Source: Bugula neritina (Eukaryota; Bryozoa; Gymnolaemata; Cheilostomatida; Bugulidae). Taken from it: a stretch of DNA of 28,842 bases. The stretch spans positions 1-28,842 of the forward strand of contig CAXIUT010000144.1 in NCBI GenBank assembly GCA_964035545.1, read 5' to 3'. Positions 1-10,459 of this stretch are shown piece by piece (position 1 is the first letter of the stretch; each line of letters starts with the position of its first letter). Under the pieces are notes generated by a model. That model worked only from the letters and a program-made list of their open reading frames with translations. It was not told the origin of the DNA and did not search any database. The translations under genes were made by a program, and so were the position numbers.

Positions 1-88
1 CCCAACCCCAACCCCAACCCCAACCCCAACCCCAACCCCAACCCCAACCCCAACCCCAACCCCAACCCCAACCCCAACCCCAACCCCA
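1..88 (-). repeat. Left telomere, CCCCAA repeats
   Basis: A perfect CCCCAA array of about 14.7 units starts the window and ends abruptly at CCCCA before unique sequence at base 89. C-strand repeats reading inward are what the left end of a linear ciliate chromosome looks like. The first unit is CCCAA, so the outer end has the same register as the other three arrays here. The repeat is a multiple of three bases and stays open (Pro-Thr) in the frame of the adjoining gene fragment. Confidence 0.97.
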
Positions 89-736
89 TCTATTTATAAC
101 CGTCAAAAAAATGTTAATTATGAATATTAATATGAAACTAATTGGCTTCTACCTAAATAAAAAAAAGTTTATCGTCGTTATCAAAAAGATAATTAGCTTC
201 TGTGGTTTGCAGAAAAGTATGAGTACGATAGTTATCCTACTTTAGGAGATCTAAAGTATCCAGTCTCTCAATAGCTTGGTGTTTAGTATTTGAAATAAAC
301 CAATGCTAGCTTTTAAAAAATAAAAACTGGAGTAGCTTTGGGTCATAGAACTAAATTCTATGTTAGTTTACCAGTAAAACTTAATACTGAAGGTTGTTCC
401 GCTCAAATCAACGTCATCTTCCTGTATGATACAAGACATTGGTCTTACAAGTTTTCTAGTTAGTATACAAGTTTGTCGAAACAAGCTATGGAAAAGTTAC
501 TATCACAGTGTTCTGAGAAGCAATAGTAAGAATTCTCAAGATAAGTTTTAATTAATTCAATGAAAACAAAAGCACACTAATCCCAATCTTAAAAATTAGA
601 TGTTAGCATTCTTGGAAGGAATTTTATCAATCAGTATGTCACTTTTAACAGAGGTATGGTAGACAAGAAAGTCATTGGAAAGTTTTAGTTTGTCAAAAAC
701 GGTCCATAAGAATTTACAGTTAAAGGTTAAAAATGA
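89..736 (+). pseudogene. Telomere-truncated paralogue of the 9374-10316 gene
   Basis: With TAA/TAG read as Gln, one frame is open from the first base after the telomere to TGA at 734-736 (215 codons plus stop). Its C-terminal 170 residues closely match the protein of the 9374 gene: from about base 217 the two copies are near-identical DNA for some 500 bp, and further upstream the proteins still align (IYNRQKNVNYE here against IYHYQKNVQYE there). The start codon, signal anchor and Cys-rich N-terminus of the longer copy are absent, so about 105 residues have been replaced by the telomere. No in-frame ATG lies near the start of the frame, so I treat it as a 5'-truncated copy. The frame shows no internal TGA, so the truncation may be recent. 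The function of the family is unknown. Confidence 0.85.
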
Positions 737-1279
737 TTTATTTATACTTAATTACAATATATTTTAAAATTAAATTAAATATTAAACAATATTTTGCTTT
801 TAAAAATGAATAAATTCTGATGCAAATAAAAATAAAATCAATATTCTTATGATAAATATTAAGTTTTGAAATTTCAATCTTTCACTATTAATAAAGAGTC
901 AAATATTTATTAATTTGATTAATTCAAGTTCATTTATAATTATAAATTAAGTTGACATATTTCTCTATGAATTTAATTTTAGGGAAATTATTTGAAGTGT
1001 TCATATTCTTTCATTTTTCTTAGCTTTTTGTTGATATTTTTAAGATAAATATAACTAAAGCTTCAATATTTGATGATCTATTAATCCTTATTTCCTTTAG
1101 TATTATCTTAATTACAAACAATAATTTATATATTCCTTGAATAGCTCTTATTCATTTTTATAGACTTTCATCAGCTTTTTACCTCTAACTTTTCTTGAAT
1201 TGATTCTGATCTATTAATATCTGAACTATTTTAATAATAATAATAAAAGCGTTTTATAAACTCTATTAAATATATAATA
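737..1279. other. AT-rich spacer
   Basis: This 543-bp stretch lies between the truncated left-end gene and the next plus-strand start codon. It is very AT-rich, with runs such as (TAA)n just before 1260. I see no tRNA, no extended plus-strand frame and no telomere-like repeat. The only coding hint is the minus-strand fragment listed at 1001-1240. Confidence 0.7.
1001..1240 (-). pseudogene. Possible small gene fragment
   Basis: On the minus strand a frame rich in Gln, Lys and Leu ends with TGA at 1001-1003. It would be joined across a 19-nt GT..AG segment (1147-1165) to a short upstream open stretch. The residues look helical and charged (for example KEYINYCLQLRQYQRKQGL). I found no ATG in frame before the frame runs into the start of the 1280 gene, so this could be a gene relic or a chance reading. 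It resembles no family I recognise. Confidence 0.25.
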
Positions 1280-2466
1280 ATGAGACTATCACTTCCCCGT
1301 AAAACGTCAGATCCTCTTTGCTATCGTCTCTACGTCACATACTTCTAAACAACATAACAAATCCTCAACTCTCTCAATAAAGAAGCATTCTATCGCCTAT
1401 CAATTCTTTTCAAAGATAAATAACTAGCTTCCATGATAGAAGGTATCAATCCAGTAATTCTTTCTAATAAAATATTTTTAAGCAATGCATTTATACTTTT
1501 CAGCCAACCGCCTCTCCACCCAAAATTACTTATTAGACTTTGGTATCATTATAAAGGTTAAGACATTGTTTTGGCATAGAGTCAATTGAATTTAGATAAA
1601 ATAAATCGTAAGTTTGCCAACGAATAATAAAAGATATTTCCACAATAAAATTTAGTTTTTGAAGTATTAGGAGGATAACTAAAACTAAAATACAGTTTAT
1701 TTATGTAAAAGACAAAAATAGAACTGGACACTCTCATTCGCAAACATAAATAAAAATAAAAATAGAAAGGAAAGCTAAAAAAACATATAACCACTAAATA
1801 AAAATAATATTCATATCAATAACTAAGAAATAAAAGAATATTATCCTATCAAGAAATATAACCAAGAAAAATACTATCTTCCAGATAAATATCATCAAAT
1901 AAAGCATCACTCAGGTTATATTTGTATTATTTAGTTCATTTAAAATGGATTTTTAAGATTACAGTCCCATCAAAAAACCATCAAAATCAGCTACAGGAAA
2001 TAAAATCAAATTGTCACCCAAAAAATAAATAACTACTAATAAATAACCTTAATGGAAATCAACGATCAACAACAATCAGTAAAATACTAATAATAATAAT
2101 AACTAATAAAAAGATTCATTTATCGATGATAAATAATTTTTAAATCCATCATTCAACTAATCATAAATCTAATCCTTCATCAGCTAGGTCCCCATAGGAC
2201 CAACCATCCACAGAATGATGTCAGTTGTACCAGTTAGATCCAATTCTGTCATTTCTGATGGATCAGAATATTCTTAAATGGTTGCCAATCAACAAGAACA
2301 AACTTATAGTCAAAAAGTTGTTATCAAATTCAAATAAAAAATGAAAAATTGTATCACCATCCTCTTTGTCTGTGTCATTGTCCTTTTATTGTATTTTTTA
2401 CTTATACCCGGTGGCACTTTGAATAAAATATCTAAAAAAAGTAAAATAAAAAAAATAAATAAATGA
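1280..2466 (+). CDS. Putative tail-anchored membrane protein
   Basis: The frame opens at ATG 1280 and closes with TGA at 2464-2466. It needs one 20-nt GT..AG intron at 1915-1934; without it the upstream frame hits TGA near 2218, while removing it joins two coding frames exactly (388 residues). The first half has a hydrophobic, helical stretch followed by a very Lys/Gln-rich region (HKQKQKQKGKLKK). The second half is Asn/Gln/Ser-rich and probably disordered. Close to the C-terminus a strongly hydrophobic segment of about 20 residues (ITILFVCVIVLLLYFLL) is followed by a short Lys-rich tail. That layout suits a C-terminally anchored protein facing the cytosol. I do not recognise a domain. The neighbour downstream is convergent, leaving 64 bp between stops. 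Confidence 0.78.
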
Positions 2467-2530
2467 TTTTTTCTATTGTTTTTATTGTTTATATTTTAGA
2501 ACTTTGGAATGTGTTAAAAACAAAAAGAAA

Positions 2531-4316
2531 TCAGTTTATTTTCTAGAAACTTACAGCATGAACATATCCATCTTTTAAGTATCCGCTGAAATTAATCATT
2601 TCTCCTTTACTTATATCTTGCTTCTTATATTTGGTACAGTTTCCATAAAGTAAAGTATGTCCTGATTGTAAGGAAAATCCTAGAGAGTTAGAATCATTTA
2701 TCATGTCAGCACCTGTTATAGTTGGAAATCCAAATTGCTAGCAACCAGAAAAGATGTAAGTTGTTGTTGAATTTACTTCTGGAAGTTTAGATGATTGAGC
2801 TAGAACAGTGGCTGTAGCTTTATCTGCTTGCTCTTTTCTTGCCTGAGCCACAAAAAGGTTGTTATCTGCTTGCTGTAAATTGAATTTAGAAATACCTAAT
2901 TTATCCATGGCAAAAGAAAGTTATTTTCTCATTTAAGATACTAAAGAATTAGCATTATTAAGGGCAGAAAATGCTTTTTTAAGAAGATTATTGGCAACTG
3001 ATAAAGTAGCTTCAGCTTAGTCATTCATTTGAATAGCCAAAGTTAAATTATTTTAAGCATTGCTTACAACAAAGTTTGTTTAAAGTTTTTTATCTAATGC
3101 TTTGTCTAAATTTACTTTTAAATTAGAGTATGTTTTAAAAGATAACTGATAAACATTATGAGCATTCTAAGCAGCTGTAAAGGCAGCTTTAACATTTTGT
3201 ATTGCTTGGTTTTTCTTAGCTTGTTGATTAATAAATACATTATTTGATTCTTATAATTATTTGGAAAGCATATTGAATCGTTATTAAGCTATAAATAACC
3301 CTTATTTTGCACTTTAAACAGATATTCTTGAATTATGAACATTAAGGATAGCTAGTTCTACAATATTTTGATAGTTTTATAAATGCTAGTGAGCTCTAGA
3401 TTGAGATATCTAAGCTTTAGCCAATTAAATTGCAGCTTTAGAAGTTAAAGATTAAGTAGACCTTTCTTGCATAGTACTGAATTCAAGAGCAAGAGTTATC
3501 TTGGCATATCTTTATCTTGCTTTCCTTACTTCTTATTTATAGCTTTATACTATTTAAATAGCCTTAAATACAGAATTACTTGCATGAATCTGTTGCTTTT
3601 AAACTTGTTTTAAATTATATTGCACAGGAATATTTCTATGAGGCACTTAAATCAAATTAAAACCTATATTAGTCTTTAAAAATACCTCTAACGAATAACG
3701 GTTGAACATTGAAAGTATAATAACTGTCAGCAATAAGTCCATTAGCATCATTAGCTGAAACTCTGAAAGAATAATATCCTTATGATTTGAGCTATCCTTT
3801 AACGAATCCTGAAGGAGTTCCAGTTAATCCTGGTGGTAAATTGAGATAAGTCCAGGTATATGGAAATTTACCATTATTAGCTTGAAGTTTTAAATTTATT
3901 TTTTTGCCAACCTTATATGTAAAAGATCTTTTTTCACTATTAACCACAATAAATTTGTTAACTTTAGTCTAAGATGATTTTCTATTGAAAACTGACATTG
4001 AGGTAGGAGAATTAAGAATTCTTATGATTATTCTCCTTTCTTGATCAATATCCTATCCTGTAAAGCGAACTTTTATAGGGAAAGATCCTTGCTATCTGGG
4101 AGTACCAGATATGATTCCTTCTTAGGTTCCTTTTAGTTATTCGGGTAAGCCTGTGAAAGAGAATACAGGGTTATCTAGACCAATGACTCTAAATTGAGTG
4201 GTGTAGTATTGTCCTGCAAAAGCTGAGGGTGGCAAAGGAGGACTGAGGAAATAATCTTTAGAATAGCCTTGTAGAGTTAGGAGTATAAAGAAAAAAGGTA
4301 AAAGAGTTCTTATCAT
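2531..4316 (-). CDS. Secreted protein: Ig-like repeats plus long coiled coil
   Basis: The minus-strand frame starts at ATG 4316-4314 and ends at TGA 2533-2531. One 22-nt intron (complement 3664-3685) is needed; the join gives 587 residues. The N-terminus (MIRTLLPFFFILLTLQGYS) is a clear signal peptide. Roughly residues 25-200 contain two Ig/cadherin-like repeats of the He_PIG kind, with the typical turn motifs GLPEQLKGTQEGIISGTP and LPPGLTG. A stretch of about 270 Ala/Gln/Lys/Asn-rich helical residues follows, without Pro or Gly, most likely a coiled coil. The C-terminus has two Cys (SGCQQFGF and GNCTKY) that could form a disulfide. A secreted or lumenal structural role is plausible, such as surface coat or secretory-granule matrix, but this is inferred from architecture only. 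He_PIG repeats are established as extracellular modules. Confidence 0.86.
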
Positions 4317-4649
4317 GATTTATGTTTTTGAAAAGATAAAAATGTTAAATAATATACAATTAAAAAACGGCGTGCCATTTGATATAAAATATTTGTGATT
4401 AAATGTCCTGATTCAAAGTAAAACAATGAAGTCATTTAGAATATATTGTATTCTACGAAATAATATTTTAAGTTGTTATTATTTTATCAATTTAAATTAT
4501 ATTTATTTTCCGATATAAAATATAAATTTAGTTAATTTTTAAGATATTAACTTATTGATCATAAAAAACTTAATAATAATCAAATAAATTTGAATTTTAG
4601 GTTTGGTAGGTTTTAGTGATAAAATCTTTTGTATAATATCATAAAATTT
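4317..4649. promoter_or_regulatory. Divergent intergenic region
   Basis: This 333-bp AT-rich spacer separates two genes that start in opposite directions, so it should hold both promoters. I see no conserved box, RNA gene or repeat in it. Confidence 0.5.
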
Positions 4650-6887
4650 ATGTCAGGATTTTTTAACAAACTAAAACAAGTATTTACAACAAAATAATAA
4701 AAACCTACCTATAAAAAATACTCTACTTCTGAACTAAAGATGATCGCAATGAAAACTCGTCTTCTTCTTTAGCAAAATATCTAAAATCTACATAAACAAA
4801 TTAAAAAAGATGATTAACAATTCAAATACATCGGACAGGATTCATCTAAATTATACACTGTTATGCAACAAATCGGATAAAAAATAATAGAAGTAGAAAG
4901 CGTTAAAATATTAGTTTAAATGGTAAAAAAAATATAAAATCATAGCCATCATATCATCCAAACCAACGGTGATATCTCTTTATTGAGAAAAGAAATACCA
5001 TGGTTCCAATGTATTTTGTGGTATAGAAAATCAAGATAACTCACCAACCTCGAAGACTTCAACTCTTTCTGCTACAACTTCTTCAGAGGAGTAGATGTAA
5101 CCACATAATTAAACGTTCATTGCTAGGTCTTCCAACTCTACCCAATCCTCAAATACCTGCCAAAAAAGAATGTCATTCCTCTTTATGAAATATTGAACTA
5201 TATTCAACCATACGTCAGCTGCAATATCGAACAATCTACACTCGATAGCATCATCAATATCAATAAGAAAGATATCAGTAATCAGGATATCTATCATAAT
5301 CCTCAAGGACAGAGTAAAGTCTTACCTAGTCCTCATCCTCAAATATAACCTTCTGGAATATGGAATAATAATAAAAGTCAGTTTGATCCTCAGAATGTGC
5401 CTCAGCCTTCTAATCCGTATCAAAGTAATGCTTATAATCCTCAAGGAAATCAAGGAAATTATCAAAATAACTCTCAATATAATTCAGGAAATTCATTTTT
5501 ACCGAACAATCCTCCCTATAATCCCTCTCCATATAACAATCAAAATATCAATAATAATAATCCTCAAAATTATAGCAATATTCCTCACAACTTCAATAAT
5601 AATCAAAATAACTTTAACAATAATCCTCAAAATTTCAATAATAACCCTTCTCCTTATAACAACAGTCCATTCAATAAGAGCAATTTTAATCAAAATCAAG
5701 GAGCATCCAACTACAACCCAAATAACAATCCTTACTCTAACGTAGATCCCAATAATCTACCGAATCAACCTCAATATAATCAAAATAACAATGCAATGAA
5801 TATCAATCCAAACCAATTTAGTTCTTTCAATCCTAACAATAATCCTTATCCTAACAATCCTTCAAATATATATCAACCTAATGTGCCTATTATACCAAAT
5901 CAACCTTAACCTAATAAATAAATAACACCGAAAAAGTCATTTTTTAATCATTTAATGAGAGGAGAAACAGCTTAGAGATAACCTATAGAAAAAGAATAAA
6001 TAGATCCATATGGTGAAATTCTTCCATCAGATTAAAATAAAAAATAAGAACTAAGTGATATTTAAAAAACAATGAAGGAATTATAAGAAATGTAAAATAA
6101 AAAACAAGAAGAAGAACAAAATAGAAAGAAAATATAATAAGAATAAAAAAAGAAAATATAAATGTTAAAAGTTTAAGAGGAGTTAAGATTAATCAAAGAA
6201 TAAGAAGAGAGATTAAAAATATAAAAATAGAAATAGTAACAAGAAAGAAAATAGAGATAATAACAATAAAGAAAGTAAAAATAAAATGAATAACAAAGAT
6301 TATTATAATTGAAAAAGCAGTAGTAGTAAGAATAAAGACTTTTCAGATAATATTAATTAAGTATTCGATTAGAATAAGAACAATAATAAAAATAAAAAAT
6401 ATAACAATAAGAAAAAAGAAAAAAACTTGAACAAGAATCAGAATAATAAAGAAGAAGATAGATATAAAGAGAAAGATAATAATATGAGTAAAAAGAAAAA
6501 GAATGGTAAATGGACAAAATTTAAAGAGATCTTGATAGATAAGATGATTTCTAGATCAATGTCTTTGCAGATAACTAAAGATAAGCTATCGATAGAGGTA
6601 CTTCTGGAAGGTTTAGCAATAACTTTGGAATGAAAGTCGATTTCGGGTAAAGATAAGAAGAATAATTTAACTATGACAAACCCTCATAAATTGAAAATTC
6701 ACTTTTAAGATTCAAAAATAAATAGATCAGTGATATCTATCCATCTACACCAATAGTAGAAGAACCTAAAGTGAATGACCGAGCCTAGCAAGATGAACTG
6801 GATAGTTTGAACATAATTCGTTCTAATCCAAATTGTTAGCCATAGACAAATTTCAAATTATTTTACTTCAAAAAGATTCAATCATGA
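4650..6887 (+). CDS. Pro/Asn-rich then Gln/Lys/Glu-rich protein
   Basis: A single intron-free frame runs from ATG 4650 to TGA 6885-6887 (745 residues). Residues 1 to about 220 look folded and helical (MSGFFNKLKQVFTT at the start). The length and early helices loosely recall IST1-type ESCRT regulators, but I see no diagnostic motif and do not assign it. Next comes a disordered Pro/Asn/Gln/Tyr-rich stretch with repeated NNPQNFNNNP-like units (about 5383-5908), prion-like in composition. A long Gln/Lys/Glu/Arg coiled-coil-like segment follows (about 5990-6500). The tail is more ordered. In the Pro/Asn part Gln is written almost only as CAA; in the coiled part it is almost only TAA/TAG. The next gene starts 46 bp downstream on the same strand. 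Confidence 0.82.
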
Positions 6888-6933
6888 TTCAAGTTAGTGA
6901 TTATTATCATTATAATTGACTCTTATTTGACTA

Positions 6934-8501
6934 ATGTAGTAACCAAATGATGACTCCAAGGTGTCCTATTCTGACGAGTAGTCAGTCCTCGAGTAAGATT
7001 AAGATGTGTTTTCTTCTGAAGATATTCCTGAGGAGTTGGAAGGATTTAACCGGACTGAAGTTGGACCAATGGATATCATCTACATTGCTTTTAGCTACTA
7101 CAAAAAAGATTTCTAAGAAGTCTGCCAGCCATTTCAATGTAGAATCAGATTTTCTATTAGCTCCTATACGATCTATCAGGTAGGTTAATGCAACAATGAA
7201 CAGTTCATTGATTGTTTGAAGAAAGTATCAGATTTGATCCATTCGATTTCATATGCTTAGTTAAAGATAAAGGAAGGAGGTTAAATGAGGAGATTTTACA
7301 ATTCTTTTTATTTTAATTCATGTACTTTTAGTTTTAGTTAGTATGTGAGAAGAAGAAGATCAGATTGACCTTTTTTCATAAAAAGATCTATGGATTTTCT
7401 CGTTAACTGCCAAAAGAATACATATCAAACGAACTATTTCAAATTTATAAATCAATAATAATATTTTCTGTCTGTGTTCGACCATTTGGAAGAAGGGCTT
7501 GTCATATAGCTAAAAATTAATACAATAAAATTCAAAAGCACATTATCGAATATGTGAAGTTAACCTTTATCAACTACTAAACCTTTTTCAAATAAAGATA
7601 GATTATTGTAGAATTTGATAAAACTGGCTATTTTGTACATATTCATGGAGTCAAAACCAAATATATTTTAGAAGGAAAAACTACAGTAAAAAATGTTATG
7701 GAATCTTTGGTTTGCTTCTTCGTCAAAGATACTAAAGTTGATGCTAAAGTTATGGTAAAATATCTTAAAAAAGCTACTCTCTACCCAGTCTACTTTTCTT
7801 TATACTCTGCCAACTCATACATAATAATCAGCAAAGATAATATTCTCAAACAACTTCTGACAAAATCACCCAATTTTATGAAATATCTTGGTCTTTAACA
7901 ATCCAAATAAGAAAGACAGGAGACTATAGATCCCTTTGTTGGATTCCATCTCTTTGGTTCTGACACTTTGGATCTAAAAATATAAAAAATCAGATAACAA
8001 TGCCAATTAAAAGGTTATGACATCTATAAAATCAAGGCTGTCAACTACCTCAAGAAAATTTTCATCCAACAAGGAAAAGAAGAATAACATTAGTACAAAG
8101 AACTCCTAATTGATGTCACATTATGTGTTTAAAACTGCAAAAAAAAATACTAACTGATAAAACCAGTCAAAAAATAGATTCTTCCTACTCAAGAGATAAC
8201 AGAAGACTAACTTAAATATCAAATTGTATCAGGAAAAAGAATTCATTCAGAATTAAGCAAAAGATTGAGAAAAGATGTATTGACTGAAAAGGTTCAAATG
8301 AAGAAACAGTTCAATATTGCATATAACGTGATAGAAACCAAAGAAGAAGAAACTTTCTGGACTTTAAAAAAGAATGGAGAAGAAGGAGAATAAATCAAAT
8401 TCTAAGAGATAAAGAAAGGAAGTTTTATGAGAGGATTTAAAAAAGTTGACTAAAGAGGAGAAACTATTATCTATTTTGAAGAATTGCTAACAATGCTATG
8501 A
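6934..8501 (+). CDS. Unrecognised protein, about 515 residues
   Basis: The frame starts at ATG 6934 (MQQPNDDSKVSYSDEQS) and reaches TGA at 8499-8501 once a 20-nt intron at 7322-7341 is removed. Without that intron the first frame stops near 7365, and the second frame has no start codon. The first 35 residues are acidic and probably disordered; the rest alternates beta-like and helical segments with many Lys. A stretch around EFDKTGYFVHIHGVKTKYI looks like a compact folded unit. I see no signal peptide, membrane segment or known catalytic motif. It lies head-to-tail between the Gln-rich gene upstream and the small secreted gene downstream (76 bp gap). Confidence 0.78.
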
Positions 8502-8577
8502 TTGTGATACTATTATCTTGTTTAAATTCAATAGTATAATATACCAGATTATAAATTTAAAAATTTAAATAAAGAAG

Positions 8578-9210
8578 ATGAATACTCACCTTTTAACTAT
8601 CCTTTTGATAACTACCTTTGTTATTACAACTACATCAGATCCAAACATTCTTGTCTTCAACCTCAACTCGACCTAATCCAGATAAATAATTGCTCCTCTT
8701 TTCAACTAATACTCATCTCTATCAACAGCTCTAAATAATATCGTTAATTTAAACATGACAACCGAGTTCGTACCTTTATTCAACTACATCCTCTCAAATT
8801 CAACTATTTTTTCTCAACTAATGCCAAATATATCAATAATAAAACCATTTGAATGGACATCATCAATATCAATAGAATCAAAAAGAAATCTCCTACTTCA
8901 AATGATGAATAGTTCCCTCTCTGTTTTCTACGCCCTCATGATGAATGATCAATATCTCGTAAATGAACCTTAATGCCAAGAGATCTTGAACTCAGTTTTG
9001 GCAATCAATTCAACTGAATTAAATACAGCAATATTAACTCCTATAACAAGCACATACTTTAAAAAGAAGAGATGTATATTATCTCTGAGTCATTTAAAGG
9101 AAATAGTTGATAACAATATTACTGAACTGAGTTATGCCCAAAAGTTAGAGTTAGTAGTTGTTATTAAAAGAATCAATGCAGTGCATTCCCTTATTTTCGG
9201 AGTTGCATGA
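8578..9210 (+). CDS. Small secreted protein
   Basis: A single uninterrupted frame of 210 residues runs from ATG 8578 to TGA 9208-9210. Only three TAA codons occur, so a standard-code reading breaks it into pieces that belong together. The N-terminus (MNTHLLTILLITTFVITTTS) is a convincing signal peptide. The mature part is rich in Asn, Ser, Thr and Ile, has two Cys about 40 residues apart and carries several Asn-X-Ser/Thr sites, which fits a secreted glycoprotein. No further membrane segment is visible, so it is probably soluble or in a vesicle lumen. I do not recognise a family. Confidence 0.83.
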
Positions 9211-9373
9211 TATTTTTGTTTTAAGTAAATGAAAGATAGATTAATTTTAGATTAAATTGTTTGTTATATTCATTATTTTATAAACTTTTCCTTTATTTTG
9301 TAGAAATCAAAGGTTATGTTTATAAATAAACCACTTAATAATACTTTTTTCAAGTTAGTTCAAATCACAATAA

Positions 9374-10316
9374 ATGAATATACCTTTCATAGTGAGTCTC
9401 TTTGTCAACTTGTTCCTTATACTCTATATTATGAACAAAGAGTCAAACGATAAGTGTCCTTAAGTCAGAGTATTTGACTGTAAACATTGTAAGAAAAGTT
9501 AGTGTATGAGTACGTAGTTGATTCCCTACAGTAAAGACTATCGCTACAGATAATAATTATCAGCCAATGGATTCACAACATAGTACCAAAAACAAAGTTG
9601 GATATTACCAAACGAATATGCATTAATAAATTATGCACAAAGTTATGAAGGATTAGTTCCTCCTAAAAAGTAAATCTATCATTATCAAAAAAATGTTCAG
9701 TATGAATAGTTTATAATTAATATACCTGAACTTCAACCTTATCAAAAAAGATTTTATTTTCGTTATCCAACTGAGAAATAGTCTAAAGCTTTAATATTTA
9801 GGTATGAGTACGATAGTTATCCTACTTTAGGAGATCTAAAGTATCCAGTCTCAGAATAGCTTGGTGTTTAGTATTTGAAATAAACCAATGCTAGCTTTTA
9901 AAAAATAAAAAACTGGAGTAGCTCTAGGTCACAGAACTAAATTCTATGTTAGTTTACCAGTTAAACTTAATATTGAAGCTTGTTCAGCTCAAATAAACGT
10001 CATCTTCCTGTATGATACGAGAAATTAACCAACTGGATTGATTCTTAAGTAAGCATATTTGTCAAAACAAGTTATGGAAAAGTTACTATCAAAGTGTTCT
10101 GAGAAGCAAGATTTTAATAAATAAGTTTTAATTAATTCTATGAAGGCAAAAGTAGGCTAATCAAGTACTATTATGTCAGATACTAATATTCTAGGACAAA
10201 ATTTTATTGATAAGTATATCTCTTTTAACCATGGCACAGAAAATGGCAAAGTCATTGGAAAGTTTTAATTTATCGAAAATAAAATATAAGAATCAGCAAT
10301 TAAAGGTTAAAAATGA
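9374..10316 (+). pseudogene. Subtelomeric membrane protein gene, one-base frameshift
   Basis: The frame starts at ATG 9374 with a hydrophobic signal anchor (IPFIVSLFVNLFLILYIM) and a Cys-rich segment (DKCPQVRVFDCKHCKKSQCM). It reads cleanly to about codon 178. There an A6 run (9907-9912) stands where the paralogue at the left telomere has A5; the extra base shifts the frame and leads to a TGA shortly after. Past the run the frame used by the paralogue is open to TGA 10314-10316. One base fewer would give 313 residues. This could be a sequencing slip, a true disabling mutation or slippage at the run; I cannot tell which. The stop lies only 73 bp before the interstitial telomeric array, so this is a chromosome-end gene. 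Function unknown. Confidence 0.8.
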
Positions 10317-10389
10317 TTCGACTTATGCTTGATTATAAAATTATTATTCATACAATATTTATACAAAATTAGACGAAAAGAAGATTGAA

Positions 10390-10459
10390 GGGTTGGGGTT
10401 GGGGTTGGGGTTGGGGTTGGGGTTGGGGTTGGGGTTGGGGTTGGGGTTGGGGTTGGGTT
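10390..10459 (+). repeat. Interstitial telomeric array 1, GGGGTT
   Basis: About 11.7 perfect GGGGTT units lie between unique sequences. The left border (ATTGAAGGG) is gene-free 3' flank, as at a normal right-hand chromosome end. The right border is TTGGG followed at once by TTTCTTG, inside a minus-strand coding frame. The orientation is that of a right telomere for the block to its left. No CCCCAA array follows, so this is not a head-to-head telomere fusion. Confidence 0.95.

Noticed and set aside
737-1279. tRNA or other structured RNA in the spacer
   Set aside because: No cloverleaf-like arms or conserved A/B box pattern could be found.
1582-1794. Phe/Tyr-rich minus-strand ORF
   Set aside because: It is antisense to the Lys/Gln-rich part of the 1280-2466 gene; its composition simply mirrors AAA/TAA codons.
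4650-5350. IST1-type ESCRT domain in the N-terminus of the Pro/Asn-rich protein
   Set aside because: Only general helical character and length agree; no conserved IST1 motif could be identified.
10390-10459. CRISPR-like or satellite array
   Set aside because: The 6-bp unit without spacers is identical to the terminal repeats, so it is telomeric.
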